A DNA stretch of 64,000 bases, taken from the NCBI GenBank assembly GCA_021442155.1, contig JAKCPB010001394.1:1-64000 (forward strand). The letters are read 5' to 3'. The notes under the pieces were generated by a model. It ran no database searches. It worked only from the letters and a program-made list of their open reading frames with translations, and had not been told where the DNA came from. Shown piece after piece: positions 1-10,200 of this stretch (the first letter of the stretch is position 1; each line of letters begins with the position of its first letter). Source of the DNA: Cymbidium sinense (taxonomy: Eukaryota > Streptophyta > Magnoliopsida > Asparagales > Orchidaceae). The translations under genes and the position numbers were made by a program.

Positions 1-674
1 TGTTTAGTAGACTACCCCTTTGGATTGGTAAATCACGAGTTAGGTCTAGCCTCAGGCTCCTACTCGCAGATCCATCACAACCAACAAGGTTCATCAAAAT
101 CCAAAATCTAAAAAAATCTGAAATAAATTCAACAACATAAATCTAATGAAACAAAAAAAAAAAATCAATCAATCCAAATCAAATCTTTTGCTTCTCTTCA
201 ATGAGATGCAAATATTTCTAGTTCCTCAGTGTATCTAGAATTCTATTCTCTCGATGGATTTCATAACCCCTCCCTTGTGGATGACTTGAACTTGCCTCCC
301 CGGAGAGTTCACTTTTCATCCCGGTGGAGTCAAAATAAACACAATTAAACAAACGAAATTGAAACAAATTCAACCCTCTTCCGAACAAAATTAAACAAAT
401 CAAATTTCTCTCCCAGTGAGACTCAAATCAAACCTCTCATCCCCTTGGATGACTTGAACTTCTTCCCCTAGTGGAGGTTCACATACTCTATCCCTAGTGG
501 ATTCCTCCTTTTCTCTTATGTCCTTGACATAAGTAGAGTCACATTACTGCTCTGGATTCCTTCTTACACCTTGGGTTAGGTAGATGTCTCTATAGTGCTT
601 GTGATCATTTGGTTCATTTTGGTCAACACCAATAAGTGGTGTTCCTTGTCAATCACACCACACCTATTGGGCTT
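1..674 (+). mobile_element. 3' internal end of an upstream copy of the giant-LTR retrotransposon
   Basis: This segment matches 20,809-21,447 in order and orientation: the block starting tgtttagtagactaccc, the repeated 'Ccctagtgg/gacttgaac' stretch, and the run into the LTR start ending in 'gtcaatcacaccac'. Because 20,809-21,447 lies between the decayed pol region and LTR2, this piece should be the last part of the internal region of an element that begins left of the window. No coding sequence is evident. No clear polypurine tract is seen just before the LTR start. Confidence 0.7.
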
Positions 675-1074
675 TGTTGACCTCATTTTTTAGAATGAGC
701 TTCAACCCTCCATCTTAGACATAGGACTTTCTTAGACTTTAGAGTTCCTTAGTCTTAAGACACATCTAGTGATTAGGTGGACACTCAACCTAGCCCTAGA
801 GACTTAGAAGAGTTAGTCATAGGAATAGGTCATGCCTTAGGGGTGTTAGGAAAATTTGACTTACCTATAGCTTGAACCACATTCCTCACTTCCTTCCTTC
901 AAGTCAAACTCCAAATCAAATCAACATCAAACTTAAATTAATTCCAGCCTTATTGATTTTCTCCAAACTCAAATCAATTCCATATGATTGAAATCCATGA
1001 TTGAAACTTATGATTGAAGCCCATGATTGAAATTCCAAGTTCAAAATATTTCCTAAGTCCTTTTATTCCCTCTT

Positions 1075-1560
1075 AAGGACTTAGCTAAATCATCCAAATC
1101 AATTCAAACTCATGAAATTTTCATACATTTATATTCTCATTTATATTCACATATATAAATGAAATATAAATCAATCAAACTAAACTCAAATCAAATTCAA
1201 AATCCATGGTCAAATTAAATCTTTCCTAAGTCCTTTGATTCCTCTTATGGACTTAGCCTAAATCAAATCAAATCACTTCAAATTCATGAAATTTTCTCAT
1301 AACCATTTATATTCTCATTTATATTCACATATATAAATAAATATCAAATCAACAAACTCAAAAATCAAAATTCAAATCTCAAATTCAAAATCTTTCTAAG
1401 TCCCTTTGATTTCTTTGACTTAGCCAAATCAAATCAAATCACAAATCATTTTCTCATAACCATTTATATTCTCATTTATATTCACATATATAAATAAAAT
1501 AAATTCAAACAACCAAAATCAACTAAAATCAAACTCAAATTCAAATCAAAAGCCTTTCAA
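1075..1560 (+). repeat. Three imperfect tandem units of about 165-175 bp in the 5' part of LTR1
   Basis: The core tattctcatttatattcaca recurs near 1,130, 1,305 and 1,461, each time followed by atatataaat and preceded by a 'taagtccttttgattcc...gacttagcc' segment. LTR2 keeps two units (about 21,860 and 22,030). The outer minus-strand LTR has two (about 62,200 and 62,390), and the middle LTR has one clear unit (about 59,680). Copy number therefore varies between LTR copies. Confidence 0.7.
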
Positions 1561-1909
1561 GTCAAAATCTTGAACTTAGCCAAATCAATTTCAAATCAAG
1601 CCAAACTTGATTTTCATGATTCAATCAATCCTTTAATCATGAATCCAAATATAATACAAAACTTCAATCACTTCAAAACTCAATTCAAATCAAGATATAT
1701 GTTCACCCTTTAACATAAGTATCAAAATCATTTGACTTCAAACCTTCAAATGGTTATATTTCAATCATAAGCCATTTGACCCATTTAGGCTCACTTGATC
1801 CAAAGTGACCTAAAGTACCCTTATGAGCCAAATTCTAATCCTAACCAAATTGGAACTAAGCCCATCTAAGCCTCTCATCATGATCAACAATCATCATGAG
1901 ATGATCAAT

Positions 1910-2570
1910 CACTCAAATTGGTCAAACCAAGTCAAACTAAGGGTTGACCAAGTCAACACTTAGCCAAAATGAAACCAACATAGCCAAAATCCACCATAGG
2001 CCAAATTGATTGAAACCATTGATCTAAGTTCATTCATGACCAATGTTTGAACTTGACCAAGTCAACATTTGAGCCTAACCTAGCCCAATTGGCCACTTGA
2101 CCCAAGTTGACCCAACTTGACCTAAAAGTCAAAATGTGTCAAAACTTGATCTAAGCCAAATTGATGGAAACCAATGTGTCAAGTTCATTCCAAATCACTT
2201 GTTGAACTTGACCAAAGCCTCAATTGGCCAACTAGACCTAACCTAGCCCAATTGACCATGAACTGACTTAAAGGGTCAATTGAGCCAAATTCAAACTTAA
2301 CCAAAATTGATTGGAAAATAAAGATACCAATCCATTTCATATGACCAACCAAACATGAACCAACCCATGACCCAAATAGGTCAAATGGGTCAAATTGGTC
2401 AACTTGACCCATTTGACCTAAATGAATCAATGAACCAAATTCAAACCTAAACCAAATTGAATCAAACCAAAGCCACAAAACATTTCAAATGGTCATATGA
2501 CTTGTTTGATTGACCAATTGGTCAACTTGACCCAAGTTGACCCATTTTGACCTAAATGGGTCAACATGAG
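1910..2570 (+). promoter_or_regulatory. TTGAC-dense block (W-box-like cluster) in LTR1
   Basis: By hand count there are about 26 TTGAC/GTCAA words in 660 bp, against roughly 1-2 expected by chance. Most extend to TTGACC or GGTCAA. TTGAC[C/T] is the core bound by plant WRKY factors. The block recurs in LTR2 (22,150-22,920) and in the minus-strand LTRs (about 53,400-54,060, 58,520-59,300 and 61,080-61,890). Sequence density is observed; a WRKY or stress-response role is inference. Confidence 0.5.
2377..2420. repeat. Perfect 17-bp inverted repeat with 10-bp spacer in LTR1
   Basis: The left arm TAGGTCAAATGGGTCAA (2,377-2,393) is the exact reverse complement of the right arm (2,404-2,420), with spacer ATTGGTCAAC. 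The same arms are present in four LTR copies; see the entries at 22,606, 58,657 and 61,245. Confidence 0.85.
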
Positions 2571-2986
2571 CCAAATCATATCAATCCAACTCCAAATTCA
2601 ATGAAACTTGGCCTAACCTTTTCAAACATATAAACATATTCAAATTGAAATCAAGGTCAAATGACCATTTTACCCCTAGGTTAGGGTAAATTTTGGCCAA
2701 ATCCACTTGGAATTTGGTCAATCCTCTCATGGACACTTGACACCCTCTTAGTGGAAGTGAACACTAGGAGTGGTGCACCCAATGTGTTTGGTCAGCCAAC
2801 CCAATCAAAATGACCACTTGCTTGAAATGGGCACATGGAAATCCTCCTCATTTCAAGCACATGGACACTCACCACTCCTCCTTGCCAAAATAAATGCAAG
2901 GACACCTATAACAACCTAATAAAGCCATTGCATAAGCTTAATTGGATCAAAATGACAAGTGAAGGCATGGCCGTTTGATCCTTCAA

Positions 2987-3004
2987 GGGGGAGATATACT
3001 CCCC
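2987..3004. repeat. G-rich stem-loop GGGGAG-ATATA-CTCCCC in LTR1
   Basis: A 6-bp perfect stem and 5-nt loop lie inside a conserved stretch (GATCCTTCAAGGGGGAGATA). It is preserved in LTR2 (23,263-23,279) and, with 7-bp arms and a changed loop, in the middle minus LTR (58,063-58,081). It is partly decayed in the outer LTR (60,624-60,641). Confidence 0.7.
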
Positions 3005-3639
3005 TAATTCAATCTTCACTCCCCAATTTGATTGAGCAAAGAGGAAGCCAGAGGAGCCTTTGCCAAGTGATCCCAAGCTTCTAGAGTGAAACTTCTCCAT
3101 TTTTTATTTTCAAACCAAAATAGGGAGCTCCACTTAAATTCAACTTAGCCACACTTATCAACCAATTCCCTTTGCAAGCTCATCGGGACTCAATCAAGCT
3201 CTTTCCAAGTTTTAAGGCAAGGAGGCATTCTTGATCAAGACAGCTAAAGTCAAGGAGGAGTTGGTCCAGAAGGATCTACAATCTCGAGCCTCAAACTTCA
3301 ACAAAGCTTCTCCACTAGGCTTCCAAGGGAATCGAGTGCTGATCACCTCAGGTTAGCCATTAAATCAAGCTAATTTCAATATGTTTGGTCCTTTGTGAAG
3401 TGGATTTTAATCCCATGAATTAGTAGATGTGTTTGCCTTTGTGCCTAGATGGTGTGGGTAAGTTTTGGGATCAATCCAGCTCAATCGAGCTGGATCATCC
3501 CTAGATGGACGTGTCCATTCTCCGAATATAGATATCATGATAATCCATCCACATTTTGGATGGGCGATGATTAAGATGTATCCACATTTAATCCCTTTAG
3601 ATATGGACTTTAACTTACCATCGATCCTTGATCGGATGG

Positions 3640-3735
3640 GTGAGAAAGCGTAGCACGCGATGCGCTATGATGTGACAACTTTAATATCAATCCATCACCA
3701 TGGCGCGATGTCGGCACATGCGGTAGCACGATATT
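3640..3735 (+). other. CpG-rich patch in LTR1
   Basis: About nine CpG dinucleotides fall in 95 bp of otherwise AT-rich DNA (gcgtagcacgcgatgcgc and the ggcgcgatgtcggc stretch). It sits at the same LTR position as the CpG-rich patches at 45,410-45,520, 57,230-57,350 and, much larger, 52,325-52,650. Confidence 0.6.
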
Positions 3736-6387
3736 AAACAAATTTAATTAATTAATCATAAAACTTCTAAATTCATATCTAAGCCTAGAAAAAATAAAAT
3801 ATGAAATAAATTGCATATTATAGATAATTGAACATAAAATATTCTAAAATAATTTCAATGGATTTTGAATAGTTTTTTCTCTAGATTTGGGTTTTATTAG
3901 AATGTTATTTTGCTAATTACCTCTAATTACATTGATTAATCCCCAAACTTCTTGTGTGTATAATTAGTGGGATGACTCCGCCTCCCCTAATTTTCTTGGG
4001 ATTTATTGGTGGTTTAATTAGAGGAAGTTCATTCTTAATCACTCCCTTAATGTAATTAAGCTTTAAGGGTATAATTAGTGGTTAACCCTTTGATTAAGTC
4101 AATTAAGTTTTGATTAAGTGAATATGAGGTTTAGGAAATAATATTGGGATACTTTACTTAAGATATTCCTTAAACCCCCTTCCTTCCTTAATCTAACCTT
4201 AATTATCCCCTTAATTAATTTCATAAAATTCTAAAACTTTTCAGAACTCAGCTAATCTATCTTGGGTAAATGCTTAGGTGTTCAAGAGCCTAAGCACATT
4301 AAGGAAATCAAAATTCCACTCACATGTGTGAGAGGGGTTATGAAAATTACTTAAATTAAACCCTTAGTTTAATTAATCATTAATCATGAGCCAATTGCAT
4401 TAGGCCCTTTCTTCCTAGGTGCATTACTGATTTAAATTACTTGTGTGGTTTTATCTCATCTCATTAGCTCAAAATTATTTGATTAAGTATGCTAAGGTGG
4501 TGTTGGCTAGGATAATTAAACACTTAATTCATACCTTAAACTAACCAAAGCATAAAAAAATCACCTAAAAATTGAACAAAAGTAATGAACATATGTGGGA
4601 ATGGGTTAGAAGCAACAAACTTAGCTCACAATTTTCAAATTAAATCAAACTGAAAATAAAATCAAACCTTCCTTAAAAATAACTTGATTTGCTTTAAACT
4701 TTCTTATTTCATAAGATTGTCTTTCAGAATTAATTAGGGTGAATGTGTTTACATGATTTCATCACTTTAGTTCTTTCCTAACATGCTAAATGTGTATGTC
4801 ATATGAATTTCATGCATTCATACTTTCAAAATCAAATTAAAATGAAATATTTTCTTTATGTCAAATTGCATGTTTTGGCTAAAGTAAAAACTATGAATGG
4901 CTATTATCACTACTAAATTCAAAATCATTTTGAAAATCTATAAATCAAACATCAAAAATTGAAAGTGTGCTACTTATAATTATTTATAAGCTTGCATGTG
5001 AATATGAATATGAAGATGTGCATAGTGTGGCTTTCCTTCCCTTTTGTTTTAGCATAGTTTTGAATAGGATTTGGCAAAATGTATAGTTCATTTGAAAAGA
5101 ACACAACACTTGCTTTCATTCCTATTCATTCTATGCTATTACTTAAGAAGGACATCCACACTTGTACATATAAATTGCATAAACAAAATAAACAAACAAA
5201 TACAAACTTTTGCATCTTTCTTTTCCATTCATTTCTTTTTGTACATGTGCTTGTATTTAAGGAAAGTGGTATATTAGTCTACAATTGTTGCGAGGCTTTA
5301 AGTAGCCTAAGTAGGTCTTGTACCTTACACCCTTGCTTAATGGTCATACTCACTTATGCCTTTCATACATACATGTGTGTATGTGAAAATGGATAAGAAA
5401 ACCTCTTTTAATGAAAATCATGCATCATAAAGCATTCAAATTTTCTTAAGTAACTCACTTAGCATTCATCATAAAGTGTGCTAAACATTTCCATTTGTAT
5501 GTATAGATATGCTTAGGATCATTCATATGCATGTTATACATGTTGGGAAAGAAATGAAGTGATGTGTGTTTTGTGATATTAATTCACTTTAATCTTAAAA
5601 TGCCTTTCTTTTTTAATAGGTTTGTTTAGGGAAAATCTAAACTTAGGATTAATTAAAACACATAATAAACATTCACTAAACAACATGAATCACTTTAGAA
5701 ATTAGGGAAGGAAAGAGAAGTTCTCTTCTCTTTTCCCTCTCTTTCAACTTAGTAATTAATTGTAGGATTCATTTAAACCAAATCAAAAATATAAAATAAA
5801 ATCAACCCAAATCAACTAAACACTTAAATGAAACCACCCATCTAAGTTGAACATCTTCACACTTAGAGAATCCAAACCTTATAGCCATAGCTAAGCATAC
5901 CACACAAACCTTTAAAGCACACATTAGGCTAAGTCACCACTTCTAGCTTTAGGTTAGGGCGGTGCATGGTTTGATGTTTGCTTTTATTTTGTGATATTTT
6001 ATTTTAGTCGGATGTTAGTGAATGCATAGAATGAATGGTAGGATGATTTAGTCTAATCATTATTTTTGATTGTGCTTAAGGGTATGTAATAAAATATAAA
6101 TTTTTGTTGTGCGGTGCTTATACCCTAAGCATAATCCAATAGGTAGTGGACTTGGTTACCCATGTGTGGGGTGCTAAGTCCAATATACATGCTTGGGATT
6201 TGTATGGTTTGTTTAGCTAATCTCTATTTTAGGTGTTAGTTAGATTTACTTTTCCTTTTTGTAATTTTTTGCAATTAGGATTTTGGAATGATTGTTATGG
6301 GGATTAGGATGAGCATTGGTCATAAGATTTCATCTTATGTACCATGTGCCTTTGCATCCACATTCCAACCATCCAAAAGAAGGAACC

Positions 6388-6445
6388 AAGAAGAAGAAGA
6401 AAGAAGAAAGAAGAAAGAAAGAAAGAAGAAATGAAGAATGAAGAC
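6388..6445 (+). repeat. GAA-rich tract upstream of the LTR1 TATA motif
   Basis: This is an (A)AGAAGAAGAA-type purine run, about 55 bp, ending 57 bp before the TATA motif. It is kept at the same place in LTR2 (26,814-26,886) and, as CTT on the plus strand, in the outer (42,811-42,890) and middle (47,188-47,267) LTRs. In the nested LTR it is reduced to a short pyrimidine stretch near 49,015-49,045. Confidence 0.7.
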
Positions 6446-6501
6446 CCCCCATAACATGAATTCCTTACTTGATTGTAAATTAATTCATTTGTAATGGGTT
6501 G

Positions 6502-6508
6502 TATAAGG
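6502..6508 (+). promoter_or_regulatory. Probable TATA box of LTR1 (TATAAGG)
   Basis: It lies in the word TTGTATAAGGGTAGAGCTC. The same word is found in LTR2 (26,945), the outer LTR (42,753-42,759, minus) and the nested LTR (48,974-48,980, minus), although surrounding sequence differs. Conservation in four copies makes this the best core-promoter candidate, placing the U3/R boundary near 6,535. No transcript evidence is available. Confidence 0.55.
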
Positions 6509-7936
6509 GTAGAGCTCATTTCAATTTGTTTGGGTTTGTCGTGGTGCCAAATGACCTTTATTCTTTTATTAGCTTTATAAAATGTGATGTTTTTTGTTTA
6601 GCTTATGCATTAAGATGACATCCTTTTCCTAGTTTATTCCTTGCTTCATGTATGGCGGATGATGATTAGGCTCTTAGGAAAAATAAATCTTCTACCAAAT
6701 TAATCAACTCAAAATTAAAATAAAGAACTCATAACCACATTTAAAGCTAAGTTAAAATCAAGATAAAAGAATTAGCAACCCTTTGGATGAGTATTTCTTT
6801 TATAACATCATGCATAAAAGCATATTATTTCACTCTTGATTGGAGGGCTTCCACCTTTTTGGAGAACTTGACCTTTGAGAGCCATGGTGGAAACACACCT
6901 CCCCTTCGCTAATTTTGGCCCATAATCTTATTTCATGCATTAGCATATGAATCCTATAAGCTGAGTCAAATGATTGTCCAAAATGAAAATAAAATGTAAT
7001 ATGCATTAGATCTAGGTCATTTTTTCATGCCCTTACATGATCTAGTCTCTTAGGGAGTGAGTTTAAGGACTTAGTCTCTTTCTAAAATAAATAACCTAGC
7101 TATCTTGCATAAAGCATATGACTTGCCTACATGAATTTAAAATCATAGGAGGAGTTAGTTGGCGCCACCCAGTGGTTGTAAGTCCAAGTAGTTGGTGGTT
7201 TATCTCTCTTGTGGAGGTAAACCAAATACCCATTTTTTCTTAGATTTAGGTCATGCGGCAAAGCTCCTAGATTTAGGTTTGAGGTTGCTTCTCCTGTGGG
7301 CCATAAGCATAAATCCTCACCTCTTAGGCATTTCCATAATCTTGTGTTGTGGAATCATAAGCCCTAAATTCTAATAAAAAATTCAACTCAAACAATTAAA
7401 TTCAATTTCAAAATGTAAAGCCCAACCATAGGATAGTTTATGCTCTAGGTTTCTAGCATCTGTGAGCATCTCTACTTATCTTACTTTGGCTTGATAACTC
7501 TCTCTTTGATCAATCCCATTTGATCTTCTAAAATAAACTAATCATTGATAGTCCTACTATTGAAATCTTTGGAGACAATGATCATTTACCTTAATCGAGT
7601 ATTCTTAAGGAATTTCTCCTTAGGATGTAATTAACTATGGGGCTTGCCCTGAACTTAATGAACCCAATTTAAAATAAACCCTGCTTTACTTTTCCATGTA
7701 AAGTAGGGAAGAATCTCTTACATGTACCCATTGTCCTTAGGAGTCCTTATTGATTAGGTCCATTATAGGGTGGTGACTTCTATCTTTTTGAGATAGTACA
7801 CTCTCCTCAATGTCATACGATCACCTTAATAAGAACATCTATCTACATGGTGTCAAAATGCATAAAAAAACTATTTCATTTTATCCACATAGAGTGAAGG
7901 AAGTATGCTCTTAGAAATTTGAAAATAATTTCACCA

Positions 7937-10200
7937 AGATTTTTCGACTCTTGGGATGGTTCCTGTCTCTATCTTTGGTAAATGATCATTGTCTTTAAAT
8001 GTCGATAGTGGGTTTGTACTTTTGTATGAATCCAAGAATATTTTTCTTTCCGTTGACACTTAGCTTATTTCATCCTTAAGTTAAGTTTGCCAACATCTTT
8101 AGGTTTTAGGACCTCACCCTTGTTGGCCTTAAAACCCCTTGCTCCAATGGGTAAAAAATAAAATCTAATAAATAAAATATTTAAAGACTTCCTCCTTACC
8201 ATTTTATGGTAAGGAAAGGTTCATTCTAAAATAATAAAAAAAACCTCATAAAATCTTGCTTTTCAAAAGCACTCTTTCAAAATGCACATAATAAAAAATG
8301 TTTTGCACACAATTTCTTTTTCTAAATCACCTTCATCTAATCTTCATGATTATGTCTTCAAAATAAAATTCCAATCACATTTTTAAAGCACAAATGAGCT
8401 TCTTCACTCAATTCATTTTGGTGAAGACATTTTCAAAATAAAATTCCAATCATGTTTTCAAAAAATATAAAATTTGAAGATGGGTTTATCCATTCAATAC
8501 ATTCAAATGTGTTGAATGGATGTTACATCATCAAACAAAAAAAAATACAACTTTGAAATTCCATTCAACACGTCCCATATGTGTTAAGTTGGAATTTTCA
8601 AAAGTAAAATTTTCAAAAGCATATATGAAATCTCTCCATTCAATATACCCACATTTATTGAATGGATGTTTCATTTTCAAACAAAATCAAAAATAAACTT
8701 TTCAAAAGCACATATGAACCTCTCCATTCAATATACCCACATTTTTTGAATGGAATTTCATTTTCAAAACAAAAAAATTTTTTAAAAGCACATATAAATC
8801 TTCATTCAATATACTATTTATTGAATGGATGTTTCATTTTCAAAAAATCAAAAATAAATTTTCAAAAGCACATATGAATCTCCATTCAATATACCCAAAT
8901 TTGTTGAATGAAGTTTCATTCAAATAAATGACATTATTTTGAAATCCCATTTACATATTCCATATATGATTAAGTTGATTTCCTCTTTCAAATTGATTTC
9001 CATCTTACATACCCAAATTTGTAAAATGGAAATCTCTCTTTCAAAATCAATAAAACAAAATTTTCAAACACATTTGGAACTTCATTCTAGCATACCATAT
9101 TTGCTAAAGTGAATTCTCTCTTTTTCAAAATAAAAATTTGAAACATACCTTTGGAATTTCATTTATGATACTCAAATTTGCTAAGTGAAATCTCCTTTTT
9201 TCAAAAATTTTTTCAAAACACATTTCGAACTTCATTCTAGCATACCATATTTGCTAAAGTGAAGTCTCCTTTTTCTAAAAACAAAATCCCAAATCGAAAG
9301 AAACACATTATGATTTTCTTAGCATACCTTAATTTGCCAAGAATCCTATTTTCAAAACAAAATCAAAAATAAAAAGTCATTGGGTTTTTAGCATACTTAA
9401 TTTGCTAAGGATCCACTTTCAAAATCAAAATCAAAAACTAAAGAAACACATTAGGATTCCCTTAGCATACTTAAATTTTCTAAGGATCCTAATTTCTAAA
9501 AATCAAATAAAAAATCAAAAGAAACACATTAGGGTTTTCTTAGCATGCTCAAATTTGCTAAGAATCCTATTTTCAAAAATCAAATCAAAATCAAAAGAAA
9601 CTCATTAGGATTTTCTTAGCATACTCAAATTTGCTAAATCCTATTTTCAAAAAAATTTCAAAACAAAACACACTTGGATCCTTCATTTTACTACCCAAAT
9701 TTGCTAAATAAGATTCCATTTTCAAAATCATCAATGATTTACAAGATAAAGAAAACAAAGAAAAAGAAACAATTGTTTTCAAGCACCTCACTTAGCATAC
9801 TCAAGTTTGCTAAGTGAACAAATTCCAAAAATCACAAATCCAAAATAAAAGCAAATCAACCCTTTACTTTAACATACCCAAATTTGTTAAATGAAGGGTC
9901 CTCAAACCAAAAATAAAATGAAAATTCAAATATGAACCTATGGAAGCATCTCTTAAAAAATATTTGAAGCCATTTTCAATATACCCAAATTTGTTGAAAG
10001 TGGATTCTATATTCAAAAATTCCTCTTTCCAATAAAAATTTCAAATCTATTCTAAATCCATTTGAGCCAGACTTAACACTTTCAAGATGTTGAGTATGGG
10101 TTCAAATTCAAAATTCAAAATTAGCGAATGATTCAAGTTTATTTTCAACATTCGGACTCTTTTATTTTATTGGTCTTAGTTCAGTTTTGGTTGACAATGG
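7937..10200 (+). mobile_element. Untranslated leader between LTR1 and the coding region
   Basis: About 2.26 kb of AT-rich DNA without open frames. The first 400 bp (to about 8,340) are single-copy in the window. I could not recognise a tRNA primer binding site directly after the LTR end (AGATTTTTCGACTCTTGGG). The rest is a repeat array, listed separately. Long leaders are usual in Tat/Ogre-type elements. Confidence 0.6.
8400..10050 (+). repeat. Array of degenerate 75-95-bp repeats in the leader
   Basis: Units share the pattern 'aaaGCACAtatGAAtctCCATTCAATATACCCAAATTTgttGAATGG...tttcattttcaaaaacaaaa'. The words ATACCCAAATTTG or CATACTCAAATTTGCTAAG recur about every 80-90 bp from 8,490 through 9,990 (for example 8,630, 8,745, 8,890, 9,170, 9,380, 9,545, 9,625, 9,885 and 9,985). 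The unit drifts gradually from a 'caatatacccaaatttgttgaatgg' form to a 'agcatactcaaatttgctaag' form and back. Confidence 0.75.

Larger units (their letters stand above)
675..7936 (+). mobile_element. LTR1: giant (about 7.26 kb) LTR of a Tat-lineage Ty3/gypsy retrotransposon
   Basis: The LTR starts TGTTGACCTCATTTTTTAGA and ends TTTCACCA. The start is fixed by the two complete minus-strand copies (edges at 54,886 and 60,040), where unrelated flanking DNA begins exactly at this word. The end is fixed by LTR2: the two copies match through TC[A/T]CCA and then diverge completely (AGATTTTTCG here, TAAAATATTTG there). Inside, from left to right, are three tandem units with a Ctcatttatattcacatata core, a TTGACC/GGTCAA-dense block, a palindrome, a G-rich stem-loop, a CpG-rich block, long AT-rich sequence, a GAA-rich tract, a TATA motif and about 1.4 kb of R/U5. 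It carries no credible open frame. Divergence from LTR2 is substantial and rich in small indels, so this is not a recent insertion. Confidence 0.82.

Noticed and set aside
6304..6519. 71-codon minus-strand frame rich in Phe, Leu and Ser
   Set aside because: It is the reverse of the GAA tract and surrounding LTR sequence, and it is not kept in the other LTR copies.
7937..7970. tRNA primer binding site directly after LTR1
   Set aside because: AGATTTTTCGACTCTTGGG does not match a tRNA 3' end that I can recognise; it may be decayed.
8400..10050. CRISPR-like spaced repeats
   Set aside because: The repeats are degenerate, contiguous, AT-rich and lie in a plant retrotransposon leader; there are no unique spacers of constant length and no cas genes.
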